Source: Paguma larvata
Lineage: Eukaryota; Chordata; Mammalia; Carnivora; Viverridae
DNA: 64,000 bases
Assembly (NCBI GenBank): GCA_030068075.1
Contig: CM057834.1
Coordinates: forward strand, 93,017,119 to 93,081,118
Reading direction: 5' to 3'
Within the stretch, counting starts at the first letter, position 1. Each line of letters starts with the position of its first letter. Positions 1 through 11,965 of this stretch are shown here, in pieces. The position numbers were made by a program, and so were the translations under genes. The notes below the pieces were generated by a model. The model was given only the letters and a program-made list of their open reading frames with translations, was not told the DNA's origin and did not search any database.

Positions 1-1830
1 AGCAATTAAAAAGTTCTAAGAAAACGGAGAGACACACTATGTTTATGGATGGGAAGACTCAATTACGCACAGGAACTTTCTTCCCCAATTGTTGTTTTCT
101 CCCAATTAATCTACAAATGCAAAATGATTCCAATAAAACATACAATGGGGTTGTGTGTGTGTGACACCTGTCAAGCTAGTGCTAACATTTATGGAGATGA
201 AAAAGCCAGGAATAACTACAAAAAGATGCTTTCCCTCAGTGATAACCAGAGACGGTACGAAATACCACTGACATGCACCGGACTGGCAAAAAAGCTAAAA
301 TCTGACAACACCACGAGTTGCACGAAGATACAGAGCACGGGAACTCCTGCACTCTCCTGGATGAGTGCGGGGTGGCTTGCCAACGTCACAGCGCTGCAGC
401 ACCTGGTAAAGGTCCAGATGCTCGGGTCTAGCTGCAGCTGTGTTACTCCTGAGTGTGCACGGCCTAGAGGAACCCGGTCCTGGAACCACGTCACACAATG
501 CTCACGGCACGCTGCTAGGAAACAGACTACCGTCCTACGGGCAGCTTCGAAGGTAGTTAAGTTTCACTTCTGACGGGAATGAAGCCACCTTTCACACTTG
601 TTTTAAAGACAGAATTGATGAGAAATATTGCAAATTAAAACAGGGAAAACTGATTAGTTTCAGAACTTGTGGCATCATATTTTAGAGGGGGTAAAGCCTG
701 GCAGAGAGCCAGCCTCCAGACCACCCGAGGGAGATGTTGATCGGGTTCCTTAGGAGGACCTGCGTCCTCTCCTTGACCTAAGAAGTGATTGGCACCTGAC
801 TTGAGTTACTGCACCTCCTTTCTTTTTCCCAGTGACAGGATTGTCACTTTGTGGGTGTGACTGACAAGTTGACATTGACCTCAGGGCTCGGCTTTCTCAC
901 ACAGTGACACCCAGTTAAGCAGGGGCCCTGTCCTCTCGGGGACAGAAATCTAGACACTGCTCTTCAAGTCAACACTGCGTCGTTTCCCAGCTGTTATTAT
1001 GCTTTTTAATGAAGTAGTATTACTTATCGCGAGACCCCATTAGTTAGCACTTTCACCACAGAGAACTGATGAAGCAGTCTGTGTCTCAATTTTCTTGTTT
1101 GGCATACTCCATTAAGTTGCTATTTCCGTATTTTACATAAAATTGTAGAGGAAAAAATAATTATTTCAAAAGTCAGTGCAATCTGCACATGTATAAATAA
1201 GTAATAGTACGGAGCGTTTCTGCGGGATTGGAACGGTATCGTGGATAGGAAAAATAAAAGCCACGTCGTGCCCACGGCCCCCTTCCCAGAGTCGGCTTCA
1301 TTATACGGAATTAGGAAGTGCTTATTACTGTGGGCCAGCGGGGGTCAGGGGATGCTCTCGAGAGCCCTGAAGAGTCGCCTGCCACCCTCTGAGTCTTTCC
1401 CATCGCCATGAGACAAAGTAAGGTGGTGACTGGCCCAGGGCTAGCCCCTCTCCTGCTCACTGCTCCTCCAACCAGCCCTGAAAAGTGAGCTCACTGCCAG
1501 ATCCAGAAGGACCTCACCAGTGTCTAGACTCGGTTCTGGGAAACAACGGAACTCTATCAAGTACGACTAGTTTAGGTTGCAAATGTTTCCAGCAAAAGTT
1601 TCTAATGGGAACTCGTGTCGGTTTCAGCTGAACAGCTTCAGAGCCTGTCACCGACCTCTGTGCGCCGCAGCACGTCGGTCTCCCCTTCCTCTCAGGCTCT
1701 GATGAGCTCTCCAGACATTCGCCTCAAAACATCTCCAGTTTTTCCCGATTGTTTCAGCAGCGGCTCGTAGAAAAGTCTCTCGAGATATCTTTTTATCTTC
1801 GAATTATTTATTTCTTGAAATATTTATATC

Positions 1831-2090
1831 TTGTGGGAACCTAAGACTTATACATGTTCTCAAAGAACATGGTTCCATATTTTGGTGTTTACAACCTTAG
1901 AGGTATTGGTCAATCAGGAGACAATCCCTTTGACATTCAACCAAAGCTCTTTGATTACATTGCTGTTATTCTTAAAGACGCTAGAGTTGCCTCGTTCCAC
2001 AAGCCTGATGGCTTATTTTGGACTCAGCATTTAAATCATGAAAAGATCAACCTCGTTTTTTGTTGCTTTCAAATCAGACACTTGTAGTAT
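1831..2090 (+). other. Unassigned stretch with overlapping open frames
   Basis: Two overlapping plus frames (1831-2034 and 1854-2087) stay open. Neither translation resembles a family I know. It lies just 5' of an old L1 and may be part of a repeat. No promoter, splice or Kozak evidence supports a gene. Confidence 0.25.
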
Positions 2091-2239
2091 AACCTGGACT
2101 TATTACAGTTAATAAATGCTGGGAAATATTTTAAAACTTAGTAAGAGCCAGCTAATCTTACAAAACTTCAGGTATGATTATGAAAACAACTTATGAGAAT
2201 ACCTGCTTATCTGGAAAAGTAAAGGAGGTTTCAAGAACA

Positions 2240-2830
2240 GAAAATCATGAAGAAGGTTTCACAGGGAGTTCTTAGATTGGACACCAGAAGTAGAATCCAT
2301 TACAGAAAAACAGCAGACGTCATCAAAGTTAAGTTAATGAATTTAGTTAACTAAATTCCAGAAAATGAAGAGATTAGTCAAAGACTCTGAGAAAATATTT
2401 GTAAGTAATATATTTGACGAAGGACTTGTATTTGGAATATATAAAGAAATCTTACAACTCAACCTAAAAAGAAAAATAATGCAATTAAAATATGAGCAAA
2501 AGATTTGAAGACGTTACTCCAAAATATACAAGTGGCCCCTAAGCACAGGAGAAGGTGTTTGACGACATTAGTCATTAGCGGAAAAAGCAAAATCGCAGTG
2601 AGTTACCACTTCATATCCTCGAAGATGTGTCAACACAAAACGAAAAGAAAATAACAAGTGTGGGTGAGGATGTGGAGAAGCCGGAGTCCTCACAGGTCGC
2701 TGGGAGGAATATGAAACAGCACAGCTGCTTCCAAAGACAGCCTGGTGTTCACTGGCGGTCAGTCACAGAGCTGCCTGGAGCCCAGCGGCTCCAAGGCCAG
2801 GTGTCTACCAGATAGATACATATTCACACC
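2240..2830 (+). mobile_element. Old LINE-1 fragment (ORF2 3' region)
   Basis: Decayed L1 ORF2-like DNA: gagaaaatatttgtaagtaatatatttgacgaaggactt near 2391, then the ggccaataagcacatg-like and actagtcattag-like blocks at 2535-2578, and gtgtgggtgaggatgtggagaa near 2660. The frame is broken by many changes. It ends close to the donor of the TPK1 exon at 2891. Confidence 0.8.
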
Positions 2831-2890
2831 AGTGAAAATTATATACATTTCTTAAGAAAGGAAACCTCCTTTGGCAAGGGTTTTACTTAC

Positions 2891-3002
2891 TGAGGTTCCA
2901 CTTCAGGCCTGTTGTGGTGACATGATTGCAAGGCTGTCCAACAGGAATAAGGCCACACCAGTCACCTTCCATTCCAGTATCTACATGTAACTTGTGCTTT
3001 CC
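2891..3002 (-). CDS. TPK1: TPK1 coding exon (likely exon 8), thiamin-binding domain
   Basis: The minus strand from 3002 encodes 37 codons plus one base, starting [10 protein letters not shown] and running through [11 protein letters not shown] to TTTGLKWNL. This is human TPK1 residues 168-204, part of the C-terminal beta-sandwich domain that helps form the thiamin site. The acceptor is ttctttctctactccag with AG at 3004-3003; the donor is GTAAGTAAAA at 2890. Length is 112 bp, start phase 0. The last base (A) is the first base of a split codon, expected to be Thr205 completed in the next exon. It joins in frame to the exon at 45472-45326. Differences from human are mild: Arg to Lys in GKHKL, and Ser-Gln to Asn-His after GQPC. 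A decayed LINE-1 fragment ends about 60-80 bp beyond the donor. Skipping this exon would shift the frame. Confidence 0.97.
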
Positions 3003-3124
3003 CTGGAGTAGAGAAAGAATGATCATTAATGCAGTGAAGGGAAAGGGGAGGGTGTCAATGTATGTTGAAGACCTGGTCGTATGCAGCAGGTACCACCCAA
3101 GAATTTCACGTGATTCATCATACT

Positions 3125-3325
3125 TAATCCTAACAACACATTTAAGGGGTATATGCTGAAAGAACTTTCACCTGACTTAATCCTAGCCACAATTTTAGAA
3201 GGTAGCTTATTGTTAATTATCACTTTTACATATGAGAAAAGTGAAGCTTGCAGAGATTAAATGTGTCCAGGACCACACAGAAAACAAGGCGGCAAAACCA
3301 GGATTCCTACCTGTCCTTGGCAATT
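3125..3325 (-). repeat. MIR-type SINE, antisense
   Basis: Shows the antisense MIR pattern: ttatcacttttacatatgagaaaa, then gcagagattaaatgtgtccaggaccacacag and the ggcaaaaccaggattc block. Old and diverged. It lies about 120 bp upstream (in gene direction) of the TPK1 exon at 3002. Confidence 0.65.
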
Positions 3326-3714
3326 CCAAAGACTAAACTGAATCTGCAGGCTAATGATGTCGTGTTCCATATGACAGAATTCTAGGGTCTTAATCAAACA
3401 CTTGGTCAAGTGTAAATAAAACATTGCTTTCTAAGTGCGTTCTCTACTTTATATCAGAATTGGGCTTCCAGCTCTCCGAATTCAGCGTCAGTCCTGCTAA
3501 TGGTTACCCTGCTCCCTACATCCACGGCTCCTCTAGAGGCGCACACTGAGAAGGGCCTCTGCCTGGAAACGGTATCTACCCCGAGGAACGAGTACGCTTC
3601 CTCCGTGTGCATTATGAAAACTGGAATAATTTACCATGATTCTAATTTTTCAGTTTATAAGAAGGTTAAAGTTAAATGTAATGTTTGACCAAGGCTACAA
3701 TTTTTAAGAAAAAA

Positions 3715-3918
3715 ATTTTTAAGTTAATTTATTTATTTTGAGAGAGAGTGAGAGCACAGCAGGGGAGGGGCAGAGAGAAGGAGAGACAGAATCCCAAGCA
3801 GGTTCTGCGCTGTCAGCACAGAGCCCGATACAGGGCTTGAACTCATGAACCTTGAGATCATGACCTGAGCTGAGATCAACAGTTGGATGCTTAACTGACT
3901 GAGCTACCCAGGCGCCCC
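3715..3918 (-). mobile_element. CAN-SINE (feliform tRNA-Lys SINE), antisense
   Basis: Starts with a T/A-rich tail and ttatttattttgagagagag, contains ctgtcagcacagagcccgat, and ends gagctacccaggcgcccc, the reverse complement of the SINE head. Confidence 0.93.
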
Positions 3919-4419
3919 TATAATGTTTGATTTTAAATAAAATATTTGAAAATTCCTCTTCTACTGTAATGATTTACCATTCCTATTCCATATATTATCC
4001 TTATCCTTTCTTTGCAGAAAGATGCCTCAAGTCCTTGTGGGGAAATGCCAAGGCACATATCTACTCACTAATTACATGAAAAATCTATTTTCGAAATTCG
4101 CAAAACTCTGAAGGAGTAAGTTCCAAAGGATATTCTTTAACAAAATATTATTTAAAAGTATATCTAATAGATGATACACTCACAAAGTAAGGTAGTTAAG
4201 TCTCCTTGTACAGCATTTTATTTATTCCAGTTATGACTTCTGGACTCTGTGTTAGGCTTCTGAAAACTTACTCTGCTGCATATAAGAACTCAACGTAGGA
4301 GAGAGCTTTGTCTTTAGTCAAACGATTGCTCTTATTAGGAAACCAACTCTCTAAATCACTTATCAGTTCTTGAAATTTAACACAAGCTTATGCAATCTTT
4401 ACTACCCATACAATTCATA

Positions 4420-4482
4420 CATACATACATATAATTATATATGTATTTGTGTGTATATATATTTGTGTCTATATATATTCGA
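4420..4482. repeat. AT-rich TATATG/TACATA low-complexity tract
   Basis: Runs of tacatacata, tatatatgtatt and gtgtatatatattt. Confidence 0.75.
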
Positions 4483-4804
4483 ACACTTAATGAGAAGGCA
4501 TAAATTCGATTAAGCAGGCAGGGTTAAATATATTCAAACACAAAGAATGCTTAAAGAAATCATAAAATGTATTTGAACTTGGTGACCATTACTGGAAGAA
4601 AAGATAGGCAACACATATAGATATACAGAGGCACGTGGAGAAATATAGGTGAACTGACAACAGAATGCACTGTGGAAACAATGCCCAATAGGAAACAGAA
4701 TTGTATAAATTCCAGAACCCATCTATGTAAACGATAATAAACGCAAATACAGTAAGACACTTCTAACAAAAATTTAAAAACATATATTAAAAATTTTAAT
4801 ATAT

Positions 4805-4808
<4 letters not shown>

Positions 4809-4848
<40 letters not shown>
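4809..4848. repeat. (AC)20 microsatellite
   Basis: Twenty uninterrupted AC units after atatacat. Uninterrupted length makes it a likely polymorphic marker. Confidence 0.97.
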
Positions 4849-4851
<3 letters not shown>

Positions 4852-5211
4852 CGCGCCTGCCGATGGAAAGAGGAAGGAGAATGGGAATGCGGCACTGGAG
4901 TAAAAGAGGCAAACAGACGAATCGATCGACAAGGACTCTTGCCTGGACCAGAGATGGTGATGTACCACCGACCAGTGACTCAACACTGAGATCTTATAAA
5001 AATAACAAAATCCTTTTTACATATAAAGTGATATAAGACAGTAAACCTTAGACTCTTCCAAAGAGTCTAAAATAAAAAGAGGGAAAATAGTTTAATAATT
5101 CTAAACAGTCATTTAAAAAAGAGAAATGATTGGGATATAGCCATGGAAAAAACTTAAGAGTAAAAGAAAAACTAACCTTGTTCTTGAATAATGGTCTTTG
5201 GTGTTTTGTTG

Positions 5212-5416
5212 TTTTTTTTAATGTTTATTTGGGGGGGAGGGGGGCGTATGCAAAGGTGGGGGAGGGGCAGAGAGAGAGCTGGGCAGAGGATGGGAAAGGG
5301 CTCTCTGCTGACATCAGACAGCCCGAGGAGGGGCTCGAACTAAGGAGCCATGAGCTCACGATGGGAGCCAAGATCAAGAGTCAGATGCACAACCTACCGA
5401 GCCGCCCATCTGCACC
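5212..5416 (-). mobile_element. Diverged CAN-SINE, antisense
   Basis: T-run plus aatgtttattt, a G-rich expansion, ggggcagagagagagc, ggggctcgaac and gatgggagccaagatcaag. The head end (gccgcccatctgcacc) is well diverged from the consensus. Confidence 0.82.
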
Positions 5417-5739
5417 TTCTGTGTTTGTTTTAGATCAATTTAGAGCAAAAGCACAGAAACGATTAGTATGGTAACAAACTTTTCCATATTCTAGAGCAAA
5501 GCAGTACCTGTCAGAAGTAGGGCAAAGAAGGGTAGAAGAAAGCATCGTGGCCCCCATTTTCTCACCATTTTACAGACGAGTCAAGAATCAAGAAATCGTG
5601 CCTAAGGCGGTAGATTTTTAAAGGGGGTATTTAAAAATTGCTCCTGGCCTAAGTAACTGGTAACGTGGATAACATGCCCAGCAGCAGAAATGGGGGTGGG
5701 GAGGAGGGAGCCCTGAAACAGCTCTGTCCTCGGGCCCAT

Positions 5740-5985
5740 TCCTCACTCAGGAACCAGCGTCGTCCACGTGAAGACCACGATCGCTGCCTGGAAGGCGAAG
5801 CACAGAAAGGCAGGAAAGCCCTGATCAGAGACCTGATCTGGTGCAGAGGGATGGAGGGCAGAGCGTAGGCAAAGCGGCTCCGTGCTGCTGGCGCGGGAAC
5901 AGAAGTCACTCGTTGCAGAAGGGTGCGCAGGCGCGGAGCCGTGAGGGGGTCCGGATCCTCCCTCACTGGGCCACCAGGGTAGGCG
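5740..5985. other. CpG-dense, GC-rich patch
   Basis: Roughly 250 bp with a CpG about every 10-12 bp (for example gcgtcgtccacgtg, gtgcgcaggcgcgg, gcgaaccggcgg) in an otherwise CpG-poor intron. It runs into an old L1 3' end. It could be part of that repeat or an intragenic CpG island; no transcript evidence is visible. Confidence 0.5.
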
Positions 5986-5989
5986 AACC

Positions 5990-6306
5990 GGCGGGGCCCA
6001 GGGAGTTTCAGGGCAGTGAAGTTACTCCGTGTGACACCATGATGACGAATACGTGACCTCATGCATTTGTCAAGACCCACAAAATCTGTAACACAAGGAG
6101 TGAACGCTAATGTAAATTAGGGACTTTAAAAAATAATACTGTATATTGGTTCCTCGCTTGCAATCCATGTACCACACTAACGCAAGATAACAGAGGAAAC
6201 TGTGAGCAGGAAAGGTGTATATGGAAACTTTCTGTCTAATGGGATCAGTTTTCTGTTAGCCTAAAACGGTTCTAAAAATAAAGTCTATTAATTAAAAAAA
6301 AAAAAA
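5990..6306 (+). mobile_element. Old LINE-1 3' end (L1M type)
   Basis: Follows the L1M 3' UTR: gtgaagttactccgtgtgac, aagacccacaaaatctgtaac, gagtgaacgctaatgtaaat, and the end ctaaaacggttctaaaaataaag followed by poly(A) at 6293-6306. Confidence 0.82.
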
Positions 6307-7091
6307 GGTCCCTCGGTGTCCTTTCAGTTTCTCATCCCTCGTATGGGGCTGGCCGCAGTGTGCTGACCCCTACTCTAGCCACACGAAGGGACCGCACAGA
6401 GATGTGTGCAGCTGCTTCTACTTTCCTCTTTAAAAAACAGGATTTTTTGTTTAAGTCATGAGCTGCCCTTAATTTCCTTGCATAGAATTTTTCCCTGAAA
6501 TGATTTACATTGACTAGCTTTACGAAACAAATTTGAGTATTGTGTTTCCCTACCACTCTCCCTTATAGAAATTATTCTCTCTGAAGATACAGATGCTGAA
6601 AATAATACAAATTACCGTCCATAGATGCCAAACGTAACACACTTTAACAAATTCCGAAAACGGTAACAAAGCCTCCTCTATGATGACAGGGAATGCTGCA
6701 GAAATGCTGATTTCCCTGCAGTTGCTTTGGTTTTAGCAGCAAAGGAACAGAAAGCCACGGTGGCTTTTCCTGCTGGTGGGTCGTGGCCTGGTAAAGGCTG
6801 TACTCCCAGGGTCCCCGTGAGAAAGCGCAGCATATTAGAGGGGTTACAGGTAATCTGTAGTTTCTGGAGCACTGAGTGGCAGACAGCACCGGAGAAAGAG
6901 GGGCAGGAACGCTCACCTGGCCCAGATGACTCTACCTCTGTTTCAGGTAACAGGGTCTCTGACAATGAGGCCTGATGTTAGAGACTATGACCTCCTCCTT
7001 CCTTATCAAAGAGGGATTTGTGTGCCATTGCGTTATTTTCAGTGTTACAGTTAAGTCCTATCTTTTAAAAAATTATTTAAATTTTAGTTAG

Positions 7092-7320
7092 GGGGCGCCT
7101 GGGTGGCTCAGTCGGTTAAGTGTCCGCCTTCGGCTCAGGTCATGATCTCAAGGCTCATGAGTTCAGTATTACATCGAGCTCTGTGCTGACAGCTCGAAGC
7201 CTGGAGCCTGCTTCTGATTCTGTGTCTCCCTCTCTTTCTCTGCCCTTTCCCTGCTCACATTCTGTCTCTCTCTCTCTCTCTTAAAAATAAACATTAAAAA
7301 ATTAAAAAAATAAATAAATT
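7092..7320 (+). mobile_element. CAN-SINE, sense
   Basis: Head ggggcgcctgggtggctcag at 7092, B-box area, ctgtgctgacagctcgaagcc, a CT-rich tail and aaaaataaacattaaaa. Confidence 0.95.
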
Positions 7321-7704
7321 ATAGTTAACATACAATGCAATGTTGGTTTCAGAAGTAGAATTCAGTGGTTCATCAGTTACATACAACACCCAGTGCTCAT
7401 CCCAACAAGAGCCCTCCTTAATACCCATCACCTTTCTAGCCCATTTCCCACCCACCTTCCTCCAACTTTCAGTTTGTTCTCTATTATTAAGAGTCTCTTG
7501 TGGTTTGTTTCCCTTTCTTCTCTTTTTCCCTCTTCTCCTGTGTTCATCTGTTTTGTTCCTTAAATTCCATGTATCAGTGAAATCATACAGTATTTGCCTT
7601 TCTTTGACTTTTTTCGCTTAGCATAATACATTCTAGCTCCATCCATGTCATTGCAAATGTCAAGATTTCATTCTTTTTGATGGCTGAGAAATATTCCTGT
7701 GTGT

Positions 7705-7745
<41 letters not shown>

Positions 7746-8062
7746 CCATGTTTTCTTTATCCATTCATCAGCTGATAGACATTTGGGCTCTCCATAGTTT
7801 GGCTATTGATAATCCTGCTATAAACATCGGAGTGCATGTACCCTCTCGAATCAGTTTTGTGTATCCTTTGGATAATTAGCTAATAGTGCAATTACTGGAT
7901 CGTAGGGTAATACTATTTTTAATTTTTTGAGGAACCTCCATACTATTTTCCAGAGTGGCTACACCAGTTTGCATTCTCCATAACAGTACAAGAGGGTTCC
8001 CCTTTCTCTGCATCCTCACCAACACCTGTTGTTTCTTGTGTTGTTAATTTTAGCCATTTTGA
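7321..8062 (-). mobile_element. Carnivore LINE-1 3' part, antisense
   Basis: Reverse complement of the carnivore L1 3' UTR and ORF2 end. It shows atagttaacatacaatgc, acccagtgctcatccc, gcttagcataatacattctagc, tccatccatgtcattgcaaatg and ttccagagtggctacaccag. A (TG)n tract sits inside. Confidence 0.87.
7698..7744. repeat. (TG)n microsatellite with one TA interruption
   Basis: TG repeats broken by ta at 7709-7710. It lies at the place in the L1 where carnivore copies often carry a CA/TA tract. Confidence 0.95.
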
Positions 8063-8229
8063 CATTAACAACAATTAATTAATGCCAGAATTAACATTCT
8101 GAACTTAATAATACAGTTAATTCCTATATTTTAATTGAAGACTTTCCTCCTTCTGTTTGTGGTCTGGTTAACAGTTCGGTAGTGGTCAGCTATACACAGT
8201 AAGTATGTTTGGTATTCCAGATAACTTGG

Positions 8230-8406
8230 TAAAGGCTGGAGAGGGAGGTAGTTAGGGAAGTGAAATGGGAATGGGGATTAATCAGGAGGCACTTGGGATG
8301 AGCACGGGGTGATGTATGGAACTGTTGAATCACCATATTGCACACCTGAAACTAATATAACACTACGTGTTAAGTACATTGGAATTTAAAATTAAAAAAA
8401 AAAAAA
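8230..8406 (+). mobile_element. Carnivore LINE-1 3' end, sense
   Basis: aggaggcacttgggatgagcac, then cacacctgaaactaatataacacta, gaatttaaaattaaaa and poly(A). Strongly 5'-truncated, and in opposite orientation to the L1 at 7321-8062. Confidence 0.87.
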
Positions 8407-8409
8407 GAA

Positions 8410-10975
8410 TTGGTGAAAGAGGTAAGGAATAACTTCTCAACTGGTGGACATTAACTCCCTAAGAGAAGATTCTTCAACTTGTACCATATAATGCAACAGA
8501 AACAGCACATATACATGTTAAGTTTTATTGTCCCAGGGAGAGGATGCTGTTATAAAATCCACTGATTTAAATGACACAGTGGTAAGCTTTCTTTTCTAGC
8601 CTTGCTATATATTCATTGCCTTCCTCATTATTTTAGCGTTCAACACACCTTGAAATTTTTAATCTGGGAATAAACCCGTTTGTGGACTTGAGAAGTCACA
8701 GATAGGTTTTAGCCTGCAGTCAATTAATAATTTTTTCTTTTGTTCCAGAAAGATGTTTAGCCATACATGAATGGTCTCTGTGTTCATAAATATGCAAATT
8801 TGGCCTTGTTTGGTTAAAGGAGAGCAATATTATGCTTTTCTCCCATATCTTCTGTCTATGTGACATCTTTAAAAAATGAACAACAAAAGGAATTTTTTGT
8901 TCATTCCTCAGTTTTCCCCATTCATAATATATGCTAGCCTGTATGTGATTTGACACGGGCAGGCATACAGCCTGACATTAAAGAACTTCCCCGAAGATTT
9001 ATGCCATTCCTGGAGACTAGAGGCACATGAACTAATCATTGACTTCCATCCACTCTCATGAATCACTGCACAGGCTCCTATTCTGTCCCGGTTCTGAGCT
9101 AAGGTAACTCGTTGAAATCTAAGGCAGTTCTATGTAGTAAAGACGGGATAGAATTCAATCAGACAGTTTGCTTTTCCATTCATGGTTATTCTTAACATAT
9201 TAAACAACCTCAATAAGGTATGAACTTGTAATTTAGTGAAAGGCAACAAAGCAATCGCTTGGCTCCTGGGCTGGAATTCCTACTTAGGAGCATGTTAAAG
9301 TGGACCGTCATGAGATCACTTTTGCTGGACTCTAATGGCAACCTAGAGCAAATATACACAAACTGATACCTAATAAAAGGGTAAGAAATCACTGTCACTT
9401 TATTATGCTTCCTCTTTGCAAAGCCCTAAGACATGACTGACAGAAGAGATAAAGCTCATCCTAGACTTTGCTCTTGCAAAAATATCAAACAATGAGGCAA
9501 CTGAATTCTGTTTCCCCTCTAAATTGTTAAATACAATAACTATGCCAAGTTTTATGTCAAGATATCTTTGTGTGGATCTCACAAAATACATTAGCAGTTT
9601 AACAAGATCATTCACAAAGCAACCAAACACAAGGAAGAACATAAGCGTACTTTCTATTTAGTAGATTTCTATTTAGTGGAAGATTCAGGAAGCAGGTGCC
9701 CATGCTAGGTGTAAAGTGAATGACCGTCCATCACATTGCTGCTAATGCTGAACTTACACCCTGTGGCTACCTGCAGCTAAGGTTCCTGGCACACAGACTC
9801 GGTATGAAGGAGATACCAGTGTACACTGATTAAACACAAGGATAACCTCTGGGGGCTCTGTTTGTGTTAGTTTACCAGCAGGAAATGAAACAGACTGCAG
9901 GCAAGCGCAGCGACAGGAGCAGACGCAGGGATCTACACTGTACCTGCCACCTCTCTCCCACAAACACAGCCCTCCGTGATGGTGTATTTTCAACCCAACA
10001 CTGCTCATGTGACAGAAGGGACTCTGCAAGAGAAACGCTCTCCCCAGTGAATTTGCAGCTATAAAATCTCAGAGCTCGTGGATTTGTATCTTTAATTTTG
10101 CTTCACAAGTGCAGAATTCAAAACATAAGTGTATTGGTTTTATCAAAGAAGTCTATAGGGAATGTTACATATAAATATATTTACATATTTTAAGGTTTGT
10201 TTTTTTTTTGAAGATCCACTAAAACCTCAGCTATAGATAGATCTTAGTTTTCGATTATGGCAGAAGCACGGTTTCCAAAGTCCACTCTACAGAATACGAC
10301 TCCCAGGATCAGATAAGATCGGAAAGATTGTGTTTCAGATCCTCCTCCTGCAAGTAACAACGCACAACAGGATGGTTTCATGTTCCAGGTAGTTTTGTAG
10401 CAAAGAAATGCTGTTTAGCTGAGCAAGAGCTCCCCAAACTTCCTTGACAAGAGAACCTCTTCCTTGCCCCTCAAATAACACCTCACAATTACCCATGGGA
10501 CTCTGCGTTTCCTGAAAGTCACCTAGGGAAAATACTGATTTGGAATACTAATACGTACAGTATTACCACATCCAAACCTGTAATTCTTTGTGGCTTAATT
10601 TCCAAAGTCAGAACATTTCAATGATATGTCTTGAAATTAATAACCTCTGTCTGATTTTCATTGTGGAAATTATTTGATAACCTCAGGCTGAAACTGTGTG
10701 TGTTCTGACATATGAGGTAGGCTTATTCTCTGATCAAAAGGTTAATGACAATACTGGCTGGTTATCTAAAAAGGAAACCTTCTGCATGTGAGTTAAGCTA
10801 GTTTGTTTATTCAAAAGTCAAAAGTATGTACAAAATATCTGTTATTGTTAGGGACAGTAGAATACTATAATGCTAGGCTAACTTCCTTATTAACCCCCAA
10901 CACTAGCTATTTCAAAATAAAAACTGATGAAATCAATGTTTATCCTTTCTTTTCTATCACTCTGTATTGATGTTT
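8410..10975. other. Intronic stretch without recognisable features
   Basis: Both strands were read. The only open frames are short and resemble nothing known. No repeat could be named. Confidence 0.5.
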
Positions 10976-11012
10976 TGTTTCCTTCCTTCCTTCCTCTCTC
11001 CCTCCTTTCCTT
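10976..11012. repeat. CT-rich tract (CCTT)n-like
   Basis: tttccttccttccttcc followed by ctctccctcc; pyrimidine-only for over 35 bp. Confidence 0.75.
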
Positions 11013-11519
11013 TTCAATGCATACTATTGTCTTTACACCCCCCTTTCATTCCAATCAGAGGCGACCATGTGGTGAGTGCCCTCATGCTAAAATGTCAGAA
11101 ACTTACTCTTAACTCCTTCCAAAGACACGATATTTTAAAGTATTGTCTACAGACAATACTTTTCCCAGAAGCAAGCATTTCTAACAGAAGTTATGCTGAA
11201 AGATATAGTCTGAGTCAAAGAGTTATGGCAGAATTTTCAAATAGTTTCAGATAAATGTTATTTTTCTACTTAATATATGGAATGACCGGATGTCCATGCC
11301 CTCCTGTCTATTCCTGTATGACTTTTCCATCCTTAACCTGGAAAAACTTCAGAGCAAAGGGAAGCCCTACTTTTTTGTGAAAACCCTCTGTGTCTTACAG
11401 TTAACAAAGATCACTTGCTTCTAATGGCTACAGTCTTTATACTACAAAGTGTAGCATTTTGTTACTGTACTGCATCTCTCAAATGGGTTCGTGTTGTATC
11501 CTTAAAAAGAATAAAATGT

Positions 11520-11612
11520 ATTTGAAGGCAAAAACCCCTGCCTTTTACTTCTGTTGGATTTCTAGCACAGTGAAGAAACATATTGTCTAATAAATATCTG
11601 GTTGATTGATGG
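11520..11612 (+). repeat. L2-type 3' end
   Basis: gaaggcaaaaacccctgcc, then a variant of the cctagcacagtg block and ctaataaatatctggttgattgatg, the usual L2 tail pattern. Confidence 0.6.
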
Positions 11613-11867
11613 CTCAGAGTAGTAGGAAAAAGTCTTGATAAAAGGTGTTAATGTACTTAGTAAAATCTTTATCAAAGTTTGAGTAGAGGAGGGGACAGTC
11701 TAGTTGAACTGAACTCACTACAGACACCTAGAATTCATTATGTAGATGGTGTTTGCTACCTGGACACTAGGACAGAGGCACGCACCCAACAATTACAAAC
11801 ACTTGCCAACAGTATTCGAAATACACTTAGAGATGTATAAAAAGTACACATTTTATGTTTGTACCTT

Positions 11868-11965
11868 AAATGGGGTTTACCGTACTACCTCACTGGGTTA
11901 TTTTGAGGACTCGGTTAGATAATGCGTATCGGGTGCCAAGAACAGAGCTTCATTCACAATGACCC
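11868..11965 (+). repeat. MIR fragment
   Basis: actacctcactgggttattttgaggactcggttagataatgcg matches the MIR 3' half. Confidence 0.6.

Larger units (their letters stand above)
1..2890 (-). other. TPK1: TPK1 downstream intron, 5' part (likely intron 8)
   Basis: Begins at the GTAAGTAAAA donor at 2890 and runs off the window. The terminal exon (human residues 205-243, VSTSNTYDG region) was looked for on the minus strand and not seen, so this intron is at least 2.9 kb. Positions 1-1830 hold no repeat or gene I recognise; 216-530 is somewhat GC-rich. Confidence 0.85.

Noticed and set aside
49..573. 174-codon open frame at the start of the window
   Set aside because: No protein family resemblance and no splice or promoter context consistent with a gene; it is within a TPK1 intron on the opposite strand. 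Chance frame in slightly GC-rich DNA.
1..2890. TPK1 terminal exon (human residues 205-243)
   Set aside because: Minus strand was read for the VSTSNTYDG and HPLLWTMAIKS coding blocks; not found, so it must lie beyond position 1.
4560..4986. Open frames rich in Val-Cys repeats (also 51971-52210, 55170-55478, 32926-33285)
   Set aside because: They are translations of CA/GT microsatellites (VCVCV or THTHT), not proteins.
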